Below are positions 28,391 through 38,208 of a DNA stretch of 64,000 nt, piece by piece (position 1 is the first letter of the stretch; the number at the start of each line of letters is the position of its first letter). A program made the position numbers and the translations under genes. The notes under the pieces are model-generated. The model had not been told where the DNA came from. It saw only the letters and a program-made list of their open reading frames with translations, and did not search any database. Source of the DNA: Parapedobacter composti (GTDB lineage Bacteria; Bacteroidota; Bacteroidia; Sphingobacteriales; Sphingobacteriaceae); assembly GCF_900112315.1 (NCBI RefSeq), contig NZ_FOLL01000014.1, positions 62,001-126,000 of the forward strand, written 5' to 3'.

Positions 28391-28406
28391 ACACACGTGC
28401 GTTATT

Positions 28407-30548
28407 TTATTGGCCGGTTAACGCTTCGGCAAAAGCTGCATAAGCCGGCTTCCTGACATACCCTTCCGTCCACAATCCAATCGGCTCACCCGCCCGCCAG
28501 CTTGAACCTTGGGGACTATCCAGCGGACTCCAGACCGTAATGCCGTAACGCTGTGCCGGAGGAATCAGCTCAAAATACTTTTCGACCACGTATCGGTACA
28601 TCTCCGCCTGTGCTTGATAATCTTGCTCGGTCGCCTGGGCTGTCGGCACGCCCACACCAATGTCAAGTTCCGATATTTTTATCAACTTCCCTGTAGCGGC
28701 CAACAGTTCGAACATCTCTGCTATCCGCTCCTTGTCATTGGATGTGCTGATATGCATCTGCGTACCTATTCCATCTACCCGTGCTCCCTGACTTTCGATG
28801 TATTTTGCATATTCAATCAGGCCCTTGCACTTATCCAGGCTTGATTCCAGGCCGTAGTCGTTGATGAACAGCAGGTCACCCGGCTTGCCATACTGCTCCG
28901 CCAACTTAAAAGCTACTACGGCATAATCCGCTCCTAAATAGTCCTGCCAGTAAAACTCGTCGCTGGCCATATCCGTTTTTCCCACGCCTGTTTTCAACTG
29001 ATAAGGATCCGGCCAGTCTGACATGGGCTCATTGACCACATCCCATGCGTGTACATGGTCCTTCGCGACTTCCATCATGCCCGCTATCCAGGTTTCCAAA
29101 GCCGTTGTCAAAATCTCCTTCTTTTCCTCGGGGGTCTTTTCAATGATTTGATCGCCCACTCCACCGAAGCCTTCTCCGTACGCTGACACGCCTCTGGTCG
29201 ATCCATTCCCCCATCCCGCCCACCCTTGGTCGGTCCCGCTCTCAAAATCACCGTTTGCAATCAAATTTGAAGCACTGTTTTTAACGGTTAGCGACACATT
29301 GTCGATATACACCGTACCCACATAGTCGCCAAAACTGATTACAAGCCGGTTGCGGTCGCCTTTGGTTGTAGTAGTCGTAAATTCATATTCGTGCCATGCC
29401 GGACTTACCGCGAAAGTGCCGAAGCTATTGGACGAATAATCCGACGTAGACTGCACTTCAGCACGTATAGTCCCTGCTTCCGTGGCCTTTACGGCAAACT
29501 TCAGCACGTATTCCTGATTGTTTTCCAAATTCGGCAAATCATACGCTACCTGTGCTTCCCAGAAGTTTACCGCAGACTGATTGGTAAATGTATACGCATA
29601 GCCGGCATCTCCTCCGCCGCCCGACTCGTTATATATTCGTAATGAAATATCGTCAATCCATACCGTACCGTCAAAGTTTCCATAATTGAAAAGAAAACGC
29701 TTAGCATTTTCGCCTGAAACAACGGTTTCCAAGGTGACCTCCTGCCAGCTGGTTGTCAAATCTACTGACCCGAAGTCTCCACGCCCCGCGTAATTGGAGG
29801 GATCCTGCAGATTAGCGCTTATGGTCCCCGTTTTATTGGCCTTCACCTTAAAATTCAACACATACTTTGCCCCTGATTGCAGCTCCACCGCAAAGTCATA
29901 GGCCACCTGTGCTTCCCACGCATTCACCTGGGATGGATTGATAAACATAAGTGCATACCCCGAGCCGTCAGCGCCCTCGCCTTGCTGGCTTTGGTTCATT
30001 GTGGAATTATTGCCCCAGCCGCTCCAGCCATCGATCCCCGACTCGAAATCCGAATTTCCGATCTCATTACCACCCAAGGTCGGTTCGGCTGTCCCGGGAA
30101 TGACCGTTGGTTCTATCAGCTTATTGAGGTAAGCGGCATTTTGATTGGCATGCCAGCACAGCGTGTGGCCATATACGGATAAGCCTGCCGCGTTGGCCAT
30201 CGCCAAGAAACCAGCCACGTCCGACAGGGCAAGGCTGCCGTCGGCCTGTACCACTGCGCCGTGTTTCATTGCATAGCCCAGGGTTATCTCGTCAAAATTT
30301 CTGTTCATCAGCCGGTACATCACCCCTTTTTGGACATAGCTGGAAAGGGAAGTCGCCCCCCCTAATTTGAACTGGTTGTGGACGCTTCTATCGATATACG
30401 ACTTTAGCGCATCGTATGAATCAATATCCTCCTGCAGGACCACGCTCTCGGGCTTAACTGCATGGAAGGCAAGTGGCTCATACTCATTACAAGCGGCTGC
30501 CATGAACAACGCTATTGCCGGTAAGCCCATTTTACATAGTTGGTTCAT
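28407..30548 (-). CDS. GH10 endo-xylanase with tandem CBMs inserted in the catalytic barrel
   Basis: 713-residue lipoprotein (lipobox AAAC, Cys20). The GH10 domain starts normally ([28 protein letters not shown] to ~residue 145), is interrupted by ~300 residues, then resumes at ~465 with acid/base E507 (WDVVNEP) and nucleophile E627 (ISELDIGV). The insert carries two similar CBM4/9-like beta-sandwiches ([12 protein letters not shown] at 208 and [12 protein letters not shown] at 327; [12 protein letters not shown] and [12 protein letters not shown]). This architecture is known in surface GH10 enzymes of Bacteroides and Prevotella xylan loci, encoded as here next to the surface glycan-binding protein. 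It probably starts xylan degradation at the cell surface. Confidence 0.95.
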   Translation of the reverse strand: MNQLCKMGLPAIALFMAAACNEYEPLAFHAVKPESVVLQEDIDSYDALKSYIDRSVHNQFKLGGATSLSSYVQKGVMYRLMNRNFDEITLGYAMKHGAVVQADGSLALSDVAGFLAMANAAGLSVYGHTLCWHANQNAAYLNKLIEPTVIPGTAEPTLGGNEIGNSDFESGIDGWSGWGNNSTMNQSQQGEGADGSGYALMFINPSQVNAWEAQVAYDFAVELQSGAKYVLNFKVKANKTGTISANLQDPSNYAGRGDFGSVDLTTSWQEVTLETVVSGENAKRFLFNYGNFDGTVWIDDISLRIYNESGGGGDAGYAYTFTNQSAVNFWEAQVAYDLPNLENNQEYVLKFAVKATEAGTIRAEVQSTSDYSSNSFGTFAVSPAWHEYEFTTTTTKGDRNRLVISFGDYVGTVYIDNVSLTVKNSASNLIANGDFESGTDQGWAGWGNGSTRGVSAYGEGFGGVGDQIIEKTPEEKKEILTTALETWIAGMMEVAKDHVHAWDVVNEPMSDWPDPYQLKTGVGKTDMASDEFYWQDYLGADYAVVAFKLAEQYGKPGDLLFINDYGLESSLDKCKGLIEYAKYIESQGARVDGIGTQMHISTSNDKERIAEMFELLAATGKLIKISELDIGVGVPTAQATEQDYQAQAEMYRYVVEKYFELIPPAQRYGITVWSPLDSPQGSSWRAGEPIGLWTEGYVRKPAYAAFAEALTGQ

Positions 30549-30572
30549 CTTACTTTTGCTAAATGGTTAGAT

Positions 30573-31601
30573 TTACTTTAATACGGGGGTAAATGTTTCC
30601 ATTGATACCCCCCTGTTGCGGACGACCAGTGTATCCGTTGCGGCAATATGCATCTGGGGTAAGTCGATCTCGTATTCCAGGTAAATCGCGTCGCGGTCCT
30701 GCGCTCCCCAACTGTTCTTTTCCCCACGCTTTACAAACTTACCGCTGCCCGATGCGGTGTATCCGGCCGCCGCCGAAGTCACGTTGCAGTTGCCATCCTC
30801 GTCAAACGTCAGCAGAATATCAGCTGTGACATTGACGCCGTCGACATCTGGAAATGCCAATGGAAACTCCACTTCGCCCCGGGATCGGGTAACCAACTGA
30901 TTGACTTCGTCGTTCTCTATAAATTCGGCATGCCGAATAACCGTGCGGGTCAGGGAAGCATTTCCGTTCTTTCCGGTAATGACGTCTTTGCCCCTTCTCA
31001 GGTAAAAGCCATGCCACGGGTTGATATATTTCACCGCGTATAAGGTAAAGTCTTTGGGTGCCACCTCCCAATGCGCGGGGACACTCCGCTGCGGATTAGC
31101 GACTAACGGAACTCCAGACAGAATAGAGTCTGCGCCATTGACGCCCGTCATCCGTACCGGTACCACATACGTCCGCTTCAGCGCCAAAGGATCGGCAAAA
31201 AAAGCGTCTGTCAGCTGTACTTCCACGCCACCCGCGATTTCCCCAGCTGGAATGACCATGCGATCAGAAGCCAATGCATAGTAGTTTGACGGCATCGGTA
31301 CCACATCGCCGTCGCCCCCTCCGAATAACAACCCCTGGCATAGCGCATCATCCACCACGAAATCAATAATGATATCCTTTCGTGTGGTATACACGCCTCC
31401 CGTGGTGGCCATGATCCGAAATTTGCCCTCGTTATCGAGCGTCGTATCAAAAATATCCTCCCCTAACGTAATGGTACGCACCGGGTACTGATAGGCAAAA
31501 TACACAGTCTGGTAGTCAAAGTCCGGGAACTCCCAGTCGTCATTCTTACACGATGTGAAGCACGTGACAAGTATTACGCTGATATAAACTATATGTTTCA
31601 T
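30573..31601 (-). CDS. Surface glycan-binding lipoprotein (DUF1735/DUF5627 type)
   Basis: 342 residues, lipobox FTSC (Cys18). The N-terminal region (QTVYFAYQYPVRTITLGEDIFDTTLDN, then RMVIPAGEIAGGVEVQLTDAFF) is a DUF1735-like beta-sandwich, and the C-terminal part (PWHGFYLRRGKDVI, FDEDGNCNVTS) matches DUF5627. The gene sits between the SusC/D tandem and the CBM-bearing GH10, exactly where Bacteroides xylan PULs encode their SusE-like xylan-binding protein. It most likely helps hold xylan on the cell surface. Family names are from memory. Confidence 0.82.
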   Translation of the reverse strand: MKHIVYISVILVTCFTSCKNDDWEFPDFDYQTVYFAYQYPVRTITLGEDIFDTTLDNEGKFRIMATTGGVYTTRKDIIIDFVVDDALCQGLLFGGGDGDVVPMPSNYYALASDRMVIPAGEIAGGVEVQLTDAFFADPLALKRTYVVPVRMTGVNGADSILSGVPLVANPQRSVPAHWEVAPKDFTLYAVKYINPWHGFYLRRGKDVITGKNGNASLTRTVIRHAEFIENDEVNQLVTRSRGEVEFPLAFPDVDGVNVTADILLTFDEDGNCNVTSAAAGYTASGSGKFVKRGEKNSWGAQDRDAIYLEYEIDLPQMHIAATDTLVVRNRGVSMETFTPVLK

Positions 31602-31650
31602 GTCTAAATGATTTATCTTCTAAAACAACCTCCAATTGACTCCGCAGTAC

Positions 31651-33414
31651 TCACCACCCGTTATTTTGCCGTAATGCACTGAATTTCAATATTTCGCTAT
31701 ACGGTATTGGACCGTAAATCATAAAATCCCGGTACACCCGATCTTCTACATCGATAATTCGGTGATTTCCGTTTTCGATGTGGTCGCCCTTTGCTGTCTC
31801 GGTAAGGTTGGCCTTCCAACGGCGCAGATCCCAAAAACGGAATCCCTCAAAGCAGAGTTCCAACCTGCGCTCATTACGGATTAACTCCCGCATGGCTGCC
31901 TGATCTGCTTTGACCGACTCTAAATAGGCATCACCATTGTCGAGGCCAATCCCTGCCCGTTGACGGATAGCTTTGATTACGTCATAGGCGGAATAGTTAT
32001 TGCCACCGGTAGCAGTCGGCCCCCATGCTTCATTAGCCGCTTCGGCATAAATCAGGTAAATTTCGGTATACCGGATATGCGGTTTGATGTGCCGTTGGGC
32101 GTTAACACTGGTTGGATTGAGGTTAACATCGCCCCGCAGCAGCTTACGCATATAATAGCCGGTACGTGTGGATGTCTCTACCCGGTTCAGCCCGTCATTG
32201 GTGCCTCCGTCTACTGCTGTGTAAATGGCCGTATTGTTGGCCCCTGCTGTACTTCCATTGACAATAATAAATTGCTGTAGCCGGGGATCCCGGTTTGCAT
32301 AGGGTGTGTTATCATTATATTGTGCCTGTTCCGCAGTAATGGGATAGCCGTTGGCCATCGGAAATGCATCGACCAGGTTTTGGGTTGGGTTCAGCAATCC
32401 GGCTCCATATAGCGTGGGCGGGAAATGCTGCGCCTCCAGAGTGCTGCTTGTTCCTTCGATGTTTGTACGCCAGAGGATTTCACGCGGGTTTACTCCAGAC
32501 CCAAGCCCATCGATTTCGTTGCGGTTGTCGTACCACGTAACCCCGTTGGGTGCCAATCCGGTAATCCCGCCGTTTAGATCGATCACTTCGGCAGCATAGT
32601 TCGCTGCATCAGCCCAAGTGGTGGTGTTCCCGTGGCTGAATGCCGGGCTTGCCGCCAGCAATGCTGCCTGTGCGCGTACCGCCCGCAGGATACGCCCCGA
32701 CAGCCGCAAACGCATCACTTGTCCGAACACCCGGTTATATTCGCTAACCCCAATGCCCAGCGAGGTGTATTTGGCCGGTATTGCTGATACGTTGCTGACA
32801 TCTTCGTAATCATGGGGTAGCAAGCCGAGTGCTGTCTCCACATCACTGTACAGCTGCTGCATACAGGCCTCGAACGTAGCTCTCGGCTGATTAAAATCGG
32901 AAGATGGGTCTTCCGGTTCCAGCACGATTGGCACACCCAACAATTCGCCATTGGCGTCGCCGCCATGTGCCTGGAGCAAATGATACATGAACAGCGCCCG
33001 CAGTCCGTAAGCTTCCCCTTTCGTGCGCTCAACAAAAAGCTGATTGATTACCGGATCATCGGAAAATTTTACCATATCGACCTCTTCCAGCATCAGATTG
33101 AGGTATTGGATAGCTGCCCTTGAATTTGTCCATTGATTCAGGGGATTGTTGTCTGAAGCCCATTGCCCTGTGGCCACAGTATAATATGCATTGGTTTCGT
33201 CATTGGAAACGGCATTATCCGTGGCCATATCGCTGAAAGACCAGCCATTCGTAGGGAGCCGTGTATAGCCATTGTACAACAATCCGGCAGCGTACTTTGG
33301 CTCATCGTGGATGTCACTCAAATCCCGGTTGTTCCGGATGGCCGGTTCAAAAAGATCGGAACAACCCGATGCCGCGACAAGCACCACAACTACATATACA
33401 AGTTTCTTATTCAT
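31651..33414 (-). CDS. SusD/RagB-family lipoprotein (second of the tandem, XusD-like)
   Basis: 587 residues with an SPII signal (VAASGC, Cys18). SusD hallmarks: EAYGLRALFMYHLLQAHGGDANGELLGVPIVL, HIRYTEIYLIYAEAANEAWG, the RRLELCFEGFRFWDLRRWKAN block, and a terminal NGW. It starts 23 bp after the short SusC at 33438, its presumed partner. In Bacteroides xylan PULs the two SusC/D pairs are both induced by xylan but may bind chains of different length or decoration. Confidence 0.94.
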   Translation of the reverse strand: MNKKLVYVVVVLVAASGCSDLFEPAIRNNRDLSDIHDEPKYAAGLLYNGYTRLPTNGWSFSDMATDNAVSNDETNAYYTVATGQWASDNNPLNQWTNSRAAIQYLNLMLEEVDMVKFSDDPVINQLFVERTKGEAYGLRALFMYHLLQAHGGDANGELLGVPIVLEPEDPSSDFNQPRATFEACMQQLYSDVETALGLLPHDYEDVSNVSAIPAKYTSLGIGVSEYNRVFGQVMRLRLSGRILRAVRAQAALLAASPAFSHGNTTTWADAANYAAEVIDLNGGITGLAPNGVTWYDNRNEIDGLGSGVNPREILWRTNIEGTSSTLEAQHFPPTLYGAGLLNPTQNLVDAFPMANGYPITAEQAQYNDNTPYANRDPRLQQFIIVNGSTAGANNTAIYTAVDGGTNDGLNRVETSTRTGYYMRKLLRGDVNLNPTSVNAQRHIKPHIRYTEIYLIYAEAANEAWGPTATGGNNYSAYDVIKAIRQRAGIGLDNGDAYLESVKADQAAMRELIRNERRLELCFEGFRFWDLRRWKANLTETAKGDHIENGNHRIIDVEDRVYRDFMIYGPIPYSEILKFSALRQNNGW

Positions 33415-33437
33415 CGCTTTTCATTTTTTGTAGCTAA

Positions 33438-36260
33438 CTAAAACAGCACCTTCGCGCCAACGTTAAAAAACCGTGTTTGGGGTGCACTTCCAATATTCAA
33501 CTCCATGATTTTCCGGTTGGGGGAAATGGTCAGCAGGTTTGCCCCGTTTATATATACCCCAAGCTCGTTGAAAAAGCCATCACCGATGATACGCTTTGGC
33601 AACGTGTAGGAGACCTGTACCCTGGCCAGATCAAACCGGTCTGTACTGTAAAGCCAAAAGTCGGATGATCTGAAATTGTTATTTCCATTCAGTGTCGTCA
33701 ACCGCGGATAGGTCGCCTGGCCACTGGTTTCCGGGGTCCAACGCCCTCTCACCACCTCCGAATACTTGCTTTCGCCTGCAATCCAGAAATAGGAGTTGTC
33801 GCGCAGGGCATAAGCTCCTGTCCTGGCCATTCCCAGCACAAATACGGTAAGGTTGCGGTATTTTGCAGTCAGGTGTATCCCAGCGGTAAACGGTGCGCCG
33901 AACCAGCCACCCCGACCGAGATAGACCGCGTCTTGAGCATTGATAACGCCGTCGTTGTTTTGGTCCTTGTATTTAATGTCGCCGGGCCGCACCTGGCCGA
34001 ATGCCTGCGTAGGCGAATTTTCAATCTCCTCGACGCTGCTGAAAAATCCTTCCGCCTGCAATCCCCAGATTGCATCCAGTTCCCTGCCTATCCTGTTCTG
34101 ATAGTTGTCCTCAAAAATATCAGCCCTTCGGGTTGCTATCGCTTTGTAGTACGTACCGGTCAAACCCAAACTCAAATCCGCATTGCCGACTTTTTTATTC
34201 AGTTGCAAATCGAAATCAAAACCGGAACGCTCATCTTCGTCATAATTCACATAAGGAATGAAAGAAGACACCGGCCAGCCCGTGGTAAAATAACTCGGAA
34301 ATAAGTTTCCGTTCTGGACAACCAATCCCTTCATCCGGCTTGCGAACCACGACGCGTTGAAGGATACCAGTTGGTTGAAAAAGGATGCATTCAGGTTTAC
34401 GCTGACCTCTTCCCGTTTGGGAAAAGTCAGGTTGGGGTTCGCGCCACGCCTGGAGTCCGTTGTCCGTTCGCCCGCCGACATGTCTCGCCAGCCATACCAT
34501 GCGCCACCTTCATCCCCGGCGTTCGCGTAAATGGCCTCATACAGGTAATAGTCGGCAATATCCAAATCGGTATGCAGGATCCCGCCTGATACCGACACCA
34601 TCAGGTTGTCTATCGCCGATGAGCCAGCGATAAAAGGCTCGTTGCTGATCCGCCATCCAATCGTAGCAGTTGGGTTAAAGGCTTGCCGGTTGCGTTCGGG
34701 AAGCCGGGCTGAGTGGACCAAAGCACCATTGAATTCGGCATAGTAGGTACCCTGGTAGTTATATCCTGCATGTAAACCAAGGTTTGCATTGCTCGTCTTG
34801 TGGTAAACACCGGAAGTAGTCTGTTGGAAGCCTCCGGCCAGCAGCGTGGCCGAAACGTTGTGCCGGCTATCGAACTGCCGCCGGTAGTTGAGCTGGCCTG
34901 ATGCGGCGATTGTCTGCCTGAATGCACTGTTGCTGATATTCTGGGTGCGCGAACTGGCATCCTGGCCATAGCGGGTCAGGCTGCCGATCAGGTCGTCCCC
35001 TGCATAATTATTCCATACAGGCTCGTATACTGCGTACTCATGGTTGAACGATTGATTATAGGATGTTGCGTAGTCCATTCCGAACATCGAGCTGAACGAC
35101 AACCCGGGCAGTACATTCCGGAGGTCAAAGTCTACCGCAGTATTGAACTGGAATTGACGGCTGGTGTAGGTGTTCGAACCACCTGCATAGATATCAGCAA
35201 ACGGATTCGTCTGATCCAGTTGCGTTCCACCGAGAAGGAACCTTCCATCGATCAGATTACTGCTGAGCCCCACCAACCTCATCGACTCCTCATCGTCCGC
35301 TTCAATCATGCTTATTGGAATCAGCGGTGCAAACCTGTGTGGCCTTAGGGTTGCCGCACCGTTCCAGTAATCGGTATTCACCCCTTTTCCATTGTAAAAA
35401 ATTGCGGCTGCGTCTACCTTGGCATCAATAAACTGGTTGATGTTCATATCTACATTGCCACGAATATTAAACCGCTCATTTTTATTGTCAGCAGCCTGCC
35501 CGAAGTTCAGGAGCGTGCCCTCTGACCAGTAACCGAAGTTGGTGTAATATGCTGCCCGCTGGTTCCCTCCCGCTATTTCCACAGTGGCGTCATAGCGATT
35601 GTAGGTATTCTTCAGGTATTCGGGCGAATAATAGTCCACATTGGGATACCGGTACGGGTTGGCGCCCGCAGCATGGTGATAAATATCTTCTGCTGAATAT
35701 AGCGCACCCAAACCATCGTTCAACCGCGCTTCGTTATATAGCGTCATGTATTCCGCAGACCCCAGGTATTGCGGATAGCGTCTTACGGTATGCAGGCCTG
35801 CATTTGCCCGTACCTCAACAGTCTGCTCAGCGGCCCGTCCTCGTTTAGTTGTGATCATCACAACTCCCTTTGCCGCGCGGCTGCCATAAAGCGCTACGGC
35901 CGCAACGCCCTTCAAAAAGGTTACCTGTTCGATTTCCGTGGGCATTACACTGCCTGCATCGCGCGGCACGCCGTCTACCAGCACCAGAAACGAATTATTC
36001 CCCCACAGGTTGCCGTGAAAGCCAGCAGCAAAAGCTTCCATTTCCGATAGGGAGTAGGTAAAATAATTTTTGTCCAGCAGTTGCGGGACGTCCACATAGG
36101 CCACTCCTCCCGTCAACTCGTGGGATTCGACTGTCCGGAAGGCCACCTGGACGGAATCACCTATATTCGCTTTGATGGTGTCCTGTGCTTGCAATGTCGC
36201 CGAAAACAGCGTCATGGTGACACTACACACCATCGCTAATCGTATATCTTTCATTGTCAT
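33438..36260 (-). CDS. Short SusC-family TonB-dependent transporter (second of the tandem)
   Basis: 940 residues, shorter than its neighbours because the usual N-terminal carboxypeptidase-like domain (consensus VxGxVxDxxG) is missing. After the signal peptide (LQAQ) the chain goes almost directly into the plug (NNSFLVLVDGVPRDAGSVMPTEIEQVTFLKGVAAVALYGSRAAKGVVMITTKRG). The canonical DASATA before YGSR is replaced by GVAAVA. The barrel is normal and ends RFFNVGAKVLF. Transporters of this reduced type are the second SusC in known xylan PULs. It begins 26 bp after the upstream SusD, so all four sus genes are in one operon. Confidence 0.94.
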   Translation of the reverse strand: MTMKDIRLAMVCSVTMTLFSATLQAQDTIKANIGDSVQVAFRTVESHELTGGVAYVDVPQLLDKNYFTYSLSEMEAFAAGFHGNLWGNNSFLVLVDGVPRDAGSVMPTEIEQVTFLKGVAAVALYGSRAAKGVVMITTKRGRAAEQTVEVRANAGLHTVRRYPQYLGSAEYMTLYNEARLNDGLGALYSAEDIYHHAAGANPYRYPNVDYYSPEYLKNTYNRYDATVEIAGGNQRAAYYTNFGYWSEGTLLNFGQAADNKNERFNIRGNVDMNINQFIDAKVDAAAIFYNGKGVNTDYWNGAATLRPHRFAPLIPISMIEADDEESMRLVGLSSNLIDGRFLLGGTQLDQTNPFADIYAGGSNTYTSRQFQFNTAVDFDLRNVLPGLSFSSMFGMDYATSYNQSFNHEYAVYEPVWNNYAGDDLIGSLTRYGQDASSRTQNISNSAFRQTIAASGQLNYRRQFDSRHNVSATLLAGGFQQTTSGVYHKTSNANLGLHAGYNYQGTYYAEFNGALVHSARLPERNRQAFNPTATIGWRISNEPFIAGSSAIDNLMVSVSGGILHTDLDIADYYLYEAIYANAGDEGGAWYGWRDMSAGERTTDSRRGANPNLTFPKREEVSVNLNASFFNQLVSFNASWFASRMKGLVVQNGNLFPSYFTTGWPVSSFIPYVNYDEDERSGFDFDLQLNKKVGNADLSLGLTGTYYKAIATRRADIFEDNYQNRIGRELDAIWGLQAEGFFSSVEEIENSPTQAFGQVRPGDIKYKDQNNDGVINAQDAVYLGRGGWFGAPFTAGIHLTAKYRNLTVFVLGMARTGAYALRDNSYFWIAGESKYSEVVRGRWTPETSGQATYPRLTTLNGNNNFRSSDFWLYSTDRFDLARVQVSYTLPKRIIGDGFFNELGVYINGANLLTISPNRKIMELNIGSAPQTRFFNVGAKVLF

Positions 36261-36286
36261 TTCTCCATTTAATTTTCAGCATGCCA

Positions 36287-38203
36287 TTACCAACCCGGAT
36301 TCTGGTGAAACTCCGGGTACAACGTCACATCAGCGACCTTCAGCGGCAACCAATAATGCTTTTCGCTGAAATTACGCTCCAAAATCACTGCTTCCCTCAG
36401 GTTTACCACCCGGTTCTCTGCTGGATCTTCCGTATTGAACTCCCCGGCCCTATCAAATTCAATGGATGTCTTGATGGTGTATGGCCGCTCAATCAAAAGC
36501 AACCACCTTCTCAGGTCGTTGAACCGATGGCTTTCCATCGCCAGCTCAACGGCGCGCTCGCGGCGCAATTCGGGCAAAAAGGCCTCGGTTGACCCTAAAA
36601 ATCTGGCATGCACCGGTTCAACACCAGCGCGCTGGCGGATGACATTCACCGCATCCTCAGCCGTCTTGGCAAAAGTCGAAGACTGCCCCGATGGCGAGCT
36701 GTACCCGACTGCTACCGACTCTGCATACATCAGGTAGATGTCGGCCAACCGCATATAAGGAATCATGATATGGAGCGCATATCCATAGTCGAATCCCCTG
36801 TCGATGTTGTTGGCCGTAATTGGAATGAACTTCCGGTTCACGTAGCCCGTTCGGCTTCCCGTACTGACGTTGCGGTAACTTCCTCCGGTGAATAGGTTGG
36901 CATACCGTTCTCCCGCCATGTTTGCCGGTATGGAGCCTTGCACCACTTTCACGCCATCAAAAAGTATGTTGTTATAAAACCGCGGATCACGCCCACGCCA
37001 GGGAAATTCCGGGTCGTAGCCGGACTCCGGGTCGGGCTTGGTAATGTCATCCGGAAGCGGCAGCCCATTGGCCATACCGTAAAAATTTACATAGTTGGCA
37101 GTGGGCAGGAACTTGATGTCACCGTCGCCAATGTGCGCTGGCAAATACTGTTTTGATGCGCCCCAGTTTGTATGGTTGCCCCGGTGGTAAGGTGGACGGA
37201 AAATAGCTTCCGTGCCACCAGGTATGGCCCAGTTCTGACCATAGGTGTAAAAATTCATGTGATAGTTCGCAAATGGCATCAATGCATATTGCGTCTGCCC
37301 GCTTTCCACCAATTGAAGCAGTTCGCCGAAAGCGTCCGCTGCCCGCCGGCAATAATCTGTATTGTAGGTTCGGCTGCCCGTAGACTCATAATTCATCAAT
37401 GGGCTACCTGCCCAAAGCAGATTCTTGCCCAGGTAGCCCAACGCCATGATCTTGTTGGCGCGCAACGCATTCTTGCCAAGGGTTCGTCTGCCTGCCTCGG
37501 TATCGTCCCAATTGATGGGTAGCAAGTCCGCCGCCCGCCTGAAATCCGCCGCGGCTTTTTCCGCACATTCGTGGTAGCTCAGGCGAGGTTCACGAAACGG
37601 TTCGTCTGCCGGGAGTACCCTGTCAATGTAGGGAAGCCCTCCGAAATATTGGATCAACTGAAAATGAAACCATCCTCTGAAAAAAAGCAGTTGCCCCTCA
37701 ATCAAGTTACGCTCCTCCTGTGTACCGTCGGTCAGCATATGCAGGTTTTCCAACCCCAGGTTGGTTTTACGGATTCCATACCACGCCAGTATCCAAAGTC
37801 CCTTGTCGATACGATCCTGGTCTACACTACCCGAATTGTAGGATGTACGCACATAGCTTTTGTCCATCCAACCGGCTCCCCACCCATCATGTTCGACCTG
37901 CCATCCCCAGAAATCACCGTTTTCGATTTTCACGCCGAAATGGAAGTTGTTTGCTGTGGATTGGATTTCATCGTCGCCCCAGTTGAAGGAAGTGGTCCAG
38001 TAACTGGTTGCAAAATTGGGCACACAATGGTACAACTCTTCGGTAAATCCCTGGAAATTGACAAAATTCTGGAAAGCAATTTCCTCTGAAATAATTGACT
38101 CCGGTGTCCGTTCCAGATAATGCTCACAGGAGGACACTACCAGCACTGCCGGCACCAGCAGGCTACGTATAAACTTGGATTTTATATTCATTATCATAAC
38201 CAT
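36287..38203 (-). CDS. SusD/RagB-family lipoprotein (first of the tandem, XusB-like)
   Basis: 638 residues; ATGs at 38203, 38197 and 38191 are all usable and the last gives the most compact SPII signal (VVSSC). SusD features: LERTPESIISEEIAFQNFVNFQGFTEELYHCVPNF, GQLLFFRGWFHFQLIQYFGGLPYIDR, MRLADIYLMYAESVAVGY, RRERAVELAMESHRFNDLRRW, and a terminal NPGW. It starts 5 bp after the SusC stop. A large member of the family with extended loops, as often seen for polysaccharide rather than small-sugar partners. Confidence 0.95.
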   Translation of the reverse strand: MVMIMNIKSKFIRSLLVPAVLVVSSCEHYLERTPESIISEEIAFQNFVNFQGFTEELYHCVPNFATSYWTTSFNWGDDEIQSTANNFHFGVKIENGDFWGWQVEHDGWGAGWMDKSYVRTSYNSGSVDQDRIDKGLWILAWYGIRKTNLGLENLHMLTDGTQEERNLIEGQLLFFRGWFHFQLIQYFGGLPYIDRVLPADEPFREPRLSYHECAEKAAADFRRAADLLPINWDDTEAGRRTLGKNALRANKIMALGYLGKNLLWAGSPLMNYESTGSRTYNTDYCRRAADAFGELLQLVESGQTQYALMPFANYHMNFYTYGQNWAIPGGTEAIFRPPYHRGNHTNWGASKQYLPAHIGDGDIKFLPTANYVNFYGMANGLPLPDDITKPDPESGYDPEFPWRGRDPRFYNNILFDGVKVVQGSIPANMAGERYANLFTGGSYRNVSTGSRTGYVNRKFIPITANNIDRGFDYGYALHIMIPYMRLADIYLMYAESVAVGYSSPSGQSSTFAKTAEDAVNVIRQRAGVEPVHARFLGSTEAFLPELRRERAVELAMESHRFNDLRRWLLLIERPYTIKTSIEFDRAGEFNTEDPAENRVVNLREAVILERNFSEKHYWLPLKVADVTLYPEFHQNPGW

Positions 38204-38208
38204 CTGTA

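Noticed and set aside
33455-33467. GCGCCAACGTTAA resembling operator B
   Set aside because: Only half of the palindrome matches and it lies in the SusC 3' coding end.
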